Source of the DNA: Deltaproteobacteria bacterium
GTDB lineage: Bacteria > Myxococcota > Polyangia > Polyangiales > B10-G4
Direction of reading: 5' to 3'
Length of the DNA stretch: 7,833 nucleotides
NCBI GenBank assembly: GCA_019312705.1
Contig: JAFDCW010000170.1
Span: 1-7,833, forward strand
Shown: one piece after another, positions 1 to 5,743 of the stretch
How positions within the stretch are numbered: position 1 is the first letter of the stretch
How the letters are laid out: each line of letters begins with the position of its first letter
Position numbers and translations under genes: made by a program
Notes under the pieces: generated by a model
Database searches by the model: none
The model's input: the letters and a program-made list of their open reading frames with translations, nothing else
Told to the model about the DNA's origin: nothing

Positions 1-76
1 GGGTCATTAGCTCAATTGGTAGAGCAGTGGATTCTTAATCCATTGGCTTCAGGTTCAAGTCCTGAATGACCCACCA
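1..76 (+). tRNA. tRNA-Lys, anticodon CTT, complete with encoded CCA
   Basis: All cloverleaf elements are present and window positions match standard tRNA numbering. The acceptor stem is 1-7 with 66-72 (7 perfect pairs). The D stem is 10-13 with 22-25. The anticodon stem is 27-31 with 39-43, including one G-T pair. The anticodon loop 32-38 places CTT at 34-36, which reads the lysine codon AAG. The T stem is 49-53 with 61-65, with the loop TTCAAGT. A73 is the discriminator and CCA is encoded at 74-76. The window starts on the first base of the tRNA, so its promoter lies outside. A rho-independent-type hairpin follows directly, so it looks like a single-gene unit or the last gene of one. AAG is the expected major Lys codon in a genome this G+C rich. 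Confidence 0.97.
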
Positions 77-77
77 A

Positions 78-113
78 GACGAGAGCCCGCCCTTTGGCGG
101 GCTCTCGTCGTTT
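78..113 (+). terminator. Hairpin terminator after tRNA-Lys
   Basis: Bases 78-91 pair perfectly with 96-109: a 14-bp stem with a four-base loop (CTTT). Only a short GTTT follows (110-113). It starts two bases after the tRNA CCA. The weak T tract is less than the classical form, but the stem is very stable and the position is right for ending the tRNA transcript. It may also serve as a 3' boundary for tRNA processing. Confidence 0.8.
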
Positions 114-254
114 CACAGCGGGCCTTGGCGACCCCTGGAACCGAGCGCGTTCCAGGCGCCACCGGAGACCCCACCTGATGGGGCCTCGGCCGGCCACGAC
201 GCCGCGGTTATGGGGAAAAGTGCACTGGCATCCTCCTTGCTGATTCTCGGGCCG
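114..254. other. Short non-coding gap with two small inverted repeats
   Basis: No gene is supported between the tRNA terminator and the lipoprotein. Bases 134-141 pair with 149-156 (8 bp, 7-base loop), and 169-173 pair with 179-183 (5 bp, 5-base loop). Neither is followed by a T tract. They could be leader structure for the next gene or chance structure in G+C-rich DNA. I see no convincing -35/-10 pair here. Confidence 0.3.
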
Positions 255-1010
255 ATGACCCGAGCCAATCGTCCGCCCGCCGCCTCCGACCTCATCCTGG
301 CGCTCACCGTGCCCCTCACGCTGAGCCTCTCGGCAGTCTCCCTGGGCTGCGCGACGGACATGGTCTGCGGGCCCGGGACGGTTCAGATCGGCAATGCCTG
401 CATCGTCGATGACGTGGCGGCTGGCGGCGGAGATGACGCGGGACCGACAGCCCCGCCCTCCCCCAGAGCCGATGCCGGCATGACGACGGCGCCCCCGCGA
501 ACCGACCCGGGCAGCGGAAGCGACGCCGGGACCGGGAGTCCCGAAGACGACGGCGGGTTCAGCACCATCCCCCCCGGCACCGGCGGCCCGCGAGACGGCG
601 GCCCCACCGGCTGCACCGGCACCGAGTGCGACACCTGGGCGGAAGCCATCGCGGCGGGCGTGGTGGCAGCCCAGATGGCCGCCGGCTGCGGTGAGGCCGC
701 AATCGTCGACGAACGCATCGTCCCCATCGCCGCCCGCCACGCTGCCCATCAGGCGAGCCTCGACCGGCTCACCATGAACAGCCCCGAGGGTAGCCTCTTC
801 ACTCAAGTCGGCGCCGCAGCGGTCGACTTCCGAAACATCGCAGCGCTCGTCTCGGTCTCTGTCGATGGCCCCGAAGATGTACTCGCGCGCTGGGCAGCGG
901 GAGCCGACACCGCGGCGATCCTCGGCCGGTGCGATGCCGCCCTCGGCGTCGGCGTGGCGACAGGAGCCTCCGGGGATAGCTACGTCACGGTGCTGATGGC
1001 GCACTTTTGA
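255..1010 (+). CDS. Lipoprotein with divergent CAP/YkwD-like domain
   Basis: A 251-aa protein, probably anchored in the outer membrane or facing the periplasm. The N-terminus has Arg at 3 and 6, a hydrophobic stretch at about 13-31, and Cys32 in the context S-L-G-C, an imperfect but plausible lipobox. After C32 comes a small Cys pair region (C38, C49), then a Gly/Asp/Thr/Pro-rich linker to about 118. Residues about 150-251 follow the CAP (SCP/YkwD) layout: a helix with ARHAAHQAS, a turn at LTMNSPEGS, the NIA element (194-196), a helix with W213, then GVGV at 231-234 and a final strand YVTVLM. The residues usually found in CAP cavities (His, Glu of GENI, second His) appear replaced by M174/N175, R193 and D218, so metal binding is doubtful. 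The ATG at 255 is chosen because it gives a proper signal peptide; the in-frame ATG at 210 and TTG at 237 are alternatives, and none has a clear ribosome binding site. The gene converges with the methyltransferase, with 17 bp between them. The lipoprotein call is firm; the CAP call is by pattern only. Confidence 0.75.
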   Translation: MTRANRPPAASDLILALTVPLTLSLSAVSLGCATDMVCGPGTVQIGNACIVDDVAAGGGDDAGPTAPPSPRADAGMTTAPPRTDPGSGSDAGTGSPEDDGGFSTIPPGTGGPRDGGPTGCTGTECDTWAEAIAAGVVAAQMAAGCGEAAIVDERIVPIAARHAAHQASLDRLTMNSPEGSLFTQVGAAAVDFRNIAALVSVSVDGPEDVLARWAAGADTAAILGRCDAALGVGVATGASGDSYVTVLMAHF

Positions 1011-1027
1011 TGCTGCATCACGGACAT

Positions 1028-1567
1028 CTATTCGGGTGGGGCGGGGCCGACTAGACGTCCGCCCTGGTAGCGACGCCGGGCCCACTCGGCCAGGCCCATG
1101 CCGCAGGCGACGGACACGGGGTAGCTGTGGTTGATGCCGTACATCGGGATCCCGACGACCTCGTGGGCCGCCGCGAGGATGCCCGGCGATACGCCGTCAT
1201 CCTCATTTCCGAATACGAGGACCGCGTCCTCGGGCATATCGGCGTCCCAGAGGCCGACCTGGGCGTGGTCCTTTTCGAAGACGACGAGCTTCCAGGCCTC
1301 GTCCCGAGCTCGGTCGAGGAAAGCCTCCTCGTCCGGCACTTCGGTGAGATTCTCCCAACGCTGCATGCCCATGGCGGCGCGCTCGTACCAGGGCTCGGTC
1401 CCGATCAGTAGAATCTCCCGCGCGAGGAAAGAATGCGCGGTGCGAATCATGGTGCCGATGTTGAAGGGGTTCTTGGCCCGATCGATCGCCAGGCGCAGGG
1501 GATGGCGAATGCGGTCGAGCTCGCGTTTGGCCTCGTCGCGAGACATGCCTAGGGGCGGAACCTTCAT
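1028..1567 (-). CDS. SpoU/TrmH-family RNA 2'-O-ribose methyltransferase
   Basis: A 179-aa cytoplasmic enzyme expected to transfer a methyl group from S-adenosylmethionine to a ribose 2'-OH in tRNA or rRNA. The three SpoU motifs are in order. Motif 1, NPFNIGTMIRTA, begins at N33 with the catalytic-type Arg at R42. Motif 2, LVFGNEDDGVS, spans 117-127 with E122. Motif 3, IPMYGINHSYPVSVA, spans 140-154. These form the trefoil-knot SAM site. The length fits the minimal catalytic domain without an L30e-like extension. Motif 3 has S-Y-P-V-S where the textbook family has S-L-N-V-S, so it belongs to a variant subfamily and its RNA target cannot be named. The start at 1567 is chosen over the ATG at 1600 because GGGAGGT lies just upstream of it. 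It is divergent from the regulator gene at 1664. The stop is TAG. Confidence 0.9.
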   Translation of the reverse strand: MKVPPLGMSRDEAKRELDRIRHPLRLAIDRAKNPFNIGTMIRTAHSFLAREILLIGTEPWYERAAMGMQRWENLTEVPDEEAFLDRARDEAWKLVVFEKDHAQVGLWDADMPEDAVLVFGNEDDGVSPGILAAAHEVVGIPMYGINHSYPVSVACGMGLAEWARRRYQGGRLVGPAPPE

Positions 1568-1663
1568 CGGACCTCCCTCATAGCATCGATTCGCCCTCAC
1601 CGATCGTGGTGGCCCACGCCGAGTCGCGCTATACCTGCCCCCTGCTCAGGAGAGCGCGCCATC
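1568..1663. promoter_or_regulatory. Divergent intergenic region between methyltransferase and regulator
   Basis: These 96 bp must hold the start signals for the minus-strand methyltransferase and for the plus-strand signalling genes. On the plus strand TATACC (1630-1635) is a possible -10 with only a poor -35 (TGGTGG, 1607-1612). The minus strand reads TATAGC over nearly the same bases. Neither is a strong match to a housekeeping promoter. Divergence makes a promoter region likely, but the exact elements are uncertain. Confidence 0.4.
1571..1578 (-). promoter_or_regulatory. Shine-Dalgarno site that sets the methyltransferase start
   Basis: Read on the minus strand this is AGGGAGGT, with the GGAGG core four bases before the ATG at 1567. 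It is the strongest ribosome binding site in the window. It supports the 1567 start over the in-frame ATG at 1600, which would add eleven residues without family resemblance. Confidence 0.7.
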
Positions 1664-4054
1664 GTGGCCGGGGCCGACGAACCTTACGAAGCGAACGACC
1701 GCACCGACCTCGCGGTCGGACCCGCCACCGCACGTGTGCTCGGTGGTCTTCGTCTCGTCATGGTCGTGCACGATCAGCCGCAGGCTGGCCACCTGGCCGA
1801 CGAGCTCCGGGCCCGGGGGGCAGAGATCTCCGTCATCGAAGCCCTGCCGTCACCGAACCTCCCGCGGATTCGTGATTTCGACCCCGAGGTCGTGCTCTTC
1901 GACCCGGCCGCCCTCGAGGGCACCGGCCTCGCCCTGACGCGCGCCCTCAACGCCGACGAGCGCATGCGCTGGGCGTCCGTGCTGAGGACACCCTTCACCA
2001 GGTTTTGGCCCGAGGACGAGCAGCAGCCGGACCTCCAACGGCTGGCGACGATGCTCGCTCCCCTCGTCGACGCCGAACGCTCCCTGCGCCAGCGCGTGCG
2101 GTCCGAGAGCCACGTCGTCACCGAACTCGACAGGATCGGTCCCAACCGCCTCCTGCGCATCCTCGAAGAGTTCGACGGCGCCTTCGGCCTCACCGTGGAA
2201 ACCCCCGAGGCGCGCTCCGAACTCACCCTCGCCGGCGGCTCCGTGGTCACCGCGATCCACGACATCAGCAACCGGGCCGGGCCGCCCCTCGCCGGCTCCG
2301 AGGCGGTAGGCGCATTCATGACGCTGCGGTCGGGACTGGTCGAAATCACCCGGGTGCACGGGGCGCTCTCGCCAGACGACCGGACGCGCCCGGCCGTCGC
2401 CCCTCCAGAGCTGATCGACGAATCCCAGGACGTGACCCGGCGCGTGCCCGAGAGCGCCGGGAGGCCCATTCCAGACGCGACCGAAAAGACCGCATCCATC
2501 AATCTCGCTGAGGCTGAGCACCTGCTGCGACAAACGGCCGCCCCGCCCATCGCGCATCCAGATCACGAGCATACCCGAAGAGTGCACCTCAACTCGAAGC
2601 CGCCGACCGACTTCGAGCATACGCGCCCCCTGATCCCAGCCTCCGCCTTCGCGGCGCCGCCCCTCGTCGATTTAGATCTGGACGAGCCCACCCAGGTCGA
2701 CCGTTGGACGTCCCCCGTGGTGAAGCCCTATCGGTCATCGCGCCCCGCATCGGCGACACCGGAGGCCGAGGCGATCGGGGCGGGAATGGAGATCGGGGCG
2801 CCGGGGTCCTCCGCGGTGCGTCACGGCGGCCTCCCGGGCGCCGCCAAGCCGACGCCCGCCACGCGGCCTGTGGACCGGGGGATCGAGCCAAAGCTCACCC
2901 CCGCCGCCCGGCCCTCGGCGCGGCGCCTATCGCAGCCAGAGTTTGAGCATCGGCCCACCGGGCCCGCCGAGCCAAAGCTGACCCAAGCCCTCGAAGAGCC
3001 CCAGGAACCGGAGTCGCACAAGAGCGCCCAAGCCTCTCGGAAGGCGCCGCCTCGCAATCCGCCGCTGCCCCCGAGACCGCCACCGCGAGCAGCGGCGCCG
3101 GAGGAGCAGGAAGCGCGCGCCGGTGGAGGTCCGCCGGCGCCGGTCTTCGGAAGCGCTCGGGCCTCGGCGACAGCGCCGGCCCCGGGCGCAACCGAAGAAA
3201 AGAAGAGGCGACCGTCACCGGCAGACGCTCCCTACGTGGACCAGGGAGAGACCGAGGTCGAGACGCGTCCCGAGCCCGCCATTGGCCTGTCGACCAGCAC
3301 GTGGGTGGCCATCACGATCTTGCTCACGGGCAGCGTCGTGGTGGGAGGGGTCCTCGCGTTCGGGCCGGAGGTCCTCGGGGCGCCCGACGACGGGGCCGGG
3401 CCCACCGCTGCTGTGGGGCCCTCGGCGCCGCCCCCCTCCGCGCCACCGCCCCCCGCGCTCCGGGATGCGATCGGGACGCCGGTGGCCCCGGTGCAGACGA
3501 CTCCTGTCGGCGGCGAAGAGGACCACCCCGCAGAGCCCGGGACCGAAGCACCCCAAGAGGCGCCCCAAGAGGCGCCCCAAGAGGCGCCCCAAGAGACGCC
3601 CCAAGAGACGCCCCAAGAGACGCCAAACGAAGCGCTCACGGCGCAGATCCCCGCCGCCGGGGAGCCGCCGGCAATCGACCCGAACCTCGGCCCGCGGGAG
3701 CAGGCCAATGTGCTCATCGACCGCGCGAATGACCTCGAGATGCCCGACGAGGCGCAGGCCGCCAAGGCGCTCTACGATCAGGCCCTCGCCCTGCGACCCC
3801 GGAGTTCCCGAGCCTTCGCTGGCCTGGCCCGGGTTCACCTCGAACTCGAAGAAGAGACCCAAGCCATCCGCTTCGCGGAGCGCGCGGTCCGCTATGCGCC
3901 CCAGCGGCCCAGCTACCTCATTCTCCTCGGCGACGCGCACTTCGCCGCCCGAGACGGCCGGGCCGCCCGGCAAGCGTGGCTCGAGGCCTGGGAGCTGCGT
4001 CCCTCGCAGCGCCTGCGTCGGCGCCTCGATCGGGTCGGCCAGGCACCCGACTGA
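1664..4054 (+). CDS. Receiver-like/DUF4388-like protein with membrane helix and TPR tail
   Basis: A 796-aa protein not assignable to a named gene. Residues about 29-145 resemble a response-regulator receiver fold (LVMVVHD near 31-37, VVLFD with D80 at the phospho-acceptor place), but the second acidic residue and the usual Lys are not evident, so it may be a pseudo-receiver. Residues about 155-232 resemble DUF4388/PATAN: NRLLRILEEFDGAFGL, then strands, LAGGSVVTA, and AVGAFMTLRSGLVEI. Residues about 240-545 are Pro/Ala/Arg-rich and probably disordered, with FEHTR-type motifs. One membrane helix spans about 547-566; Arg-rich sequence before it suggests the N-terminus is cytoplasmic. Next come a Pro/Ala linker, a PQEA/PQET repeat at 630-653, and about three TPRs at 681-782, probably periplasmic. 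The start is GTG at 1664, with AGGAG at 1648-1652 eleven bases upstream; the next in-frame ATG would cut into the receiver-like domain. It is the first of four co-directional genes. The role is inferred to be signalling or scaffold; no enzyme motif is seen. Confidence 0.85.
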   Translation: MAGADEPYEANDRTDLAVGPATARVLGGLRLVMVVHDQPQAGHLADELRARGAEISVIEALPSPNLPRIRDFDPEVVLFDPAALEGTGLALTRALNADERMRWASVLRTPFTRFWPEDEQQPDLQRLATMLAPLVDAERSLRQRVRSESHVVTELDRIGPNRLLRILEEFDGAFGLTVETPEARSELTLAGGSVVTAIHDISNRAGPPLAGSEAVGAFMTLRSGLVEITRVHGALSPDDRTRPAVAPPELIDESQDVTRRVPESAGRPIPDATEKTASINLAEAEHLLRQTAAPPIAHPDHEHTRRVHLNSKPPTDFEHTRPLIPASAFAAPPLVDLDLDEPTQVDRWTSPVVKPYRSSRPASATPEAEAIGAGMEIGAPGSSAVRHGGLPGAAKPTPATRPVDRGIEPKLTPAARPSARRLSQPEFEHRPTGPAEPKLTQALEEPQEPESHKSAQASRKAPPRNPPLPPRPPPRAAAPEEQEARAGGGPPAPVFGSARASATAPAPGATEEKKRRPSPADAPYVDQGETEVETRPEPAIGLSTSTWVAITILLTGSVVVGGVLAFGPEVLGAPDDGAGPTAAVGPSAPPPSAPPPPALRDAIGTPVAPVQTTPVGGEEDHPAEPGTEAPQEAPQEAPQEAPQETPQETPQETPNEALTAQIPAAGEPPAIDPNLGPREQANVLIDRANDLEMPDEAQAAKALYDQALALRPRSSRAFAGLARVHLELEEETQAIRFAERAVRYAPQRPSYLILLGDAHFAARDGRAARQAWLEAWELRPSQRLRRRLDRVGQAPD
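3551..3622 (+). repeat. Six tandem 12-bp repeats encoding PQEA/PQET
   Basis: The unit is CCCCAAGAGGCG, in six head-to-tail copies. The first three end in GGCG (PQEA) and the last three in GACG (PQET); no other base differs. A decayed seventh unit (PNEA) follows. The repeat keeps the frame of the host gene and lies between the membrane helix and the TPRs, so copy-number change would alter linker length without frameshift. Confidence 0.95.
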
Positions 4055-4092
4055 AGCCCAACGATCTCGGCCCGTGGGGGGTCAAAAGTCCT

Positions 4093-4130
4093 GTCGTTCA
4101 CGTGACGGACGGGGGCGAGGCGGGTACGAT
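4093..4130 (+). promoter_or_regulatory. Candidate promoter with overlapping palindrome before kinase
   Basis: TCACGTGA at 4098-4105 is a perfect palindrome, flanked by GTC (4093-4095) and GAC (4108-4110) in symmetrical positions. A possible -35, GTGACG (4102-4107), overlaps it, and TACGAT (4125-4130) is a possible -10 at 17-bp spacing; each matches four of six consensus bases. This would put transcription start only a few bases before the kinase ATG at 4145, which has no clear ribosome binding site, so the message would be nearly leaderless. This is sequence pattern only; read-through from the upstream gene is the alternative. Confidence 0.3.
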
Positions 4131-4144
4131 CCCGAGCGCACGGC

Positions 4145-5743
4145 ATGGGCGAAACGGAAGAGCAGAACTCGAAGGGACGGGCCTTGGCCGCGACCGAACT
4201 CGGCACGGGCCCGGAGTTGGATGCGCAAGCGGCAATCGCTCCGGAAATCGTGCGGGATTCCGACGTCGGCGAGGATGCCCCGGATCCCTTCCTCGGACGC
4301 GTCCTCGGAGGCCTCTACCGGGTGGACCGCCGCATCGGAGAGGGCGGGATGGGTACGGTCTACGCCGCCCTGCACGTACATCTGAACAAAAGCTTCGCGG
4401 TCAAGGTCCTCTCGAGCCGAATCGCCTCCGACAAACAGGCCATCGAACGCCTCCGCCAGGAGGCGGTGATGGCCTCGAGCATCGACCACGACAACATCGT
4501 CGACGTCGTCTCGTTCGACACGACCGAGGAGGGCGACGTCTTCATCGTGATGGAGTTGCTCAAGGGCATGGCTCTCGCCGACGTCCTCGAGAACGGCCCA
4601 ATCCCCCTCGACCGCTCGCTGCACATCGCGATGCAGATGTGTGGGGCACTGCACGCGGCCCACGAAAACGGGATCGTGCACCGAGACCTCAAGCCCGAAA
4701 ACATCTTCATCGTTCGCAAGCACGACCGCGACTTCGTGAAGGTCCTCGACTTCGGAATCTCCAAGGTGAAGAGCGCCGAGACCGAGCAAGTGCGCATGAC
4801 AAAGACCGGGCAGCTCGTCGGCACGCCCCTCTATATGTCGCCGGAGCAAGCCCGCGGCGAAGCAAACATCGACCGCCGGGTCGACATCTACGCCCTCGGC
4901 GTCTTGCTCTACGAGATGCTCACGGGCACGCCTCCCTTCGACGGTGGCAACTACTTCCAGCTTCTTTGGAAACACGGCAACGAGCCCCCGCAGCCGCCTG
5001 CAGCTCGCGCTCCCGACGCGCACATTCCGGGCGCAGTCGAAGCCGCGATCATGAAGGCCCTCGCCAAGGATCCGGACGACCGCTTCCGAACGATGGAAGA
5101 GATGCAGGAGGTCCTCGCCGGCACCGCCTCCCCGCATACCCCGGCGCACCTCGTATCGATGCCCACGCCCGATCCCTCGTCGCAGGGTGGATACCGGACG
5201 GGGGGCGTCACCATGGACGAGCCGGTGTTACCGAAGTCGCGCCTCGGCCTCGGTCTCGGCGCGGCGGCCCTGGCGGTGGCAGTCATCGGCGTTGCGGTCG
5301 TCTTCGGCACGGGAACCTCCGACCCGGAGACGCCACCGGCGACGGGCACCGAGCCCGAAAGCGGGGCCCAGACCTCGGGCGAAGACGATGGACAGAATCC
5401 GACGCCAGACGCGTCATCGGAGGTTCCCGAGGGCGTCGAGGTTCCCGGTGACGAGGTTTCAGCGGGGGTTCCCCAAATGGTCTCGGTCACTTTCAACTCG
5501 CGCCCGGAAGGCGCGACGGTCTCCATCGACGGCCGAGAATTGGGGGAAACCCCCCTGGTGACCCCGGTCGCATTGAGTGACGGGCCGATCGAGGTCACCT
5601 TTGCCAAGAATCGCTTCTTAGACGAAACAATATCGGTCGTGCCCTCGCAGGGTGCCGTGGTCGAAGGACGCCTTCGCCCAGTTCGAAGGCAACCGGGAAC
5701 AATGCGCGGCGGCATGGCCGGCACGATCAAGATGACTTTCTAA
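4145..5743 (+). CDS. Transmembrane Ser/Thr protein kinase with PEGA sensor domain
   Basis: A 532-aa Hanks-type (PknB-like) kinase that phosphorylates Ser/Thr on proteins in the cytoplasm. Residues 1-54 are an acidic leader. The kinase domain runs about 55-325 with all key residues: glycine loop GEGGMG (65-70), K87, helix-C E106, HRDLKPEN (179-186, catalytic D181), DFG (202-204), activation-loop T219 and T221, GTP (226-228), SPE (232-234), D247 and R313. It should be active. A Pro/Gly-rich segment leads to a membrane helix at about 367-388, an acidic Pro/Thr linker, and one PEGA domain at about 446-512 (RPEGATVSIDGRELGETPL), placed outside the cytoplasm. A short Arg/Gly/Met tail ends the protein. 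The downstream gene begins on the base after the TAA stop, so the two are translationally linked and both carry PEGA units. The start ATG has no strong Shine-Dalgarno site. The substrate is unknown; the neighbouring DUF4388-like protein is a candidate by position. Confidence 0.95.
   Translation: MGETEEQNSKGRALAATELGTGPELDAQAAIAPEIVRDSDVGEDAPDPFLGRVLGGLYRVDRRIGEGGMGTVYAALHVHLNKSFAVKVLSSRIASDKQAIERLRQEAVMASSIDHDNIVDVVSFDTTEEGDVFIVMELLKGMALADVLENGPIPLDRSLHIAMQMCGALHAAHENGIVHRDLKPENIFIVRKHDRDFVKVLDFGISKVKSAETEQVRMTKTGQLVGTPLYMSPEQARGEANIDRRVDIYALGVLLYEMLTGTPPFDGGNYFQLLWKHGNEPPQPPAARAPDAHIPGAVEAAIMKALAKDPDDRFRTMEEMQEVLAGTASPHTPAHLVSMPTPDPSSQGGYRTGGVTMDEPVLPKSRLGLGLGAAALAVAVIGVAVVFGTGTSDPETPPATGTEPESGAQTSGEDDGQNPTPDASSEVPEGVEVPGDEVSAGVPQMVSVTFNSRPEGATVSIDGRELGETPLVTPVALSDGPIEVTFAKNRFLDETISVVPSQGAVVEGRLRPVRRQPGTMRGGMAGTIKMTF

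Noticed and set aside
1..76. tRNA as an integration site of a mobile element
   Set aside because: No integrase and no second copy of the tRNA 3' end is seen in the window.
66..254. N-terminal extension of the lipoprotein starting at ATG 66
   Set aside because: It would begin inside the tRNA and read through the terminator hairpin, and it would bury the signal peptide after more than 60 residues. The ATG at 255 gives a normal lipoprotein signal.
1008..1020. Palindrome TGATGCTGCATCA at the convergent gene ends, as a terminator
   Set aside because: The arms are separated by a single base, so no stable hairpin loop can form, and there is no T tract. It may be chance or a protein site.
12..1085. 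Long minus-strand open frame of 357 codons
   Set aside because: It runs opposite the lipoprotein and through the tRNA. Its composition is Arg/Gly/Ala-rich with no domain, as expected of the antisense of G+C-rich coding DNA.
3551..3622. CRISPR-like array
   Set aside because: The 12-bp units are directly adjacent with no spacers and are in frame in a coding gene.
3123..4385. Plus-strand open frame of 420 codons overlapping two genes
   Set aside because: It is Arg/Pro-rich without any fold pattern and spans the end of the regulator, the gap and the kinase start. The other frame has TPRs and the kinase glycine loop.
4082..5149. Minus-strand open frame of 355 codons opposite the kinase
   Set aside because: The plus strand carries every kinase motif here; the antisense translation shows no family pattern.
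3976..5451. Alternative plus-strand frame of 491 codons across the kinase
   Set aside because: It is dominated by Arg, Gly and Pro with no domain, and it conflicts with the intact kinase frame.
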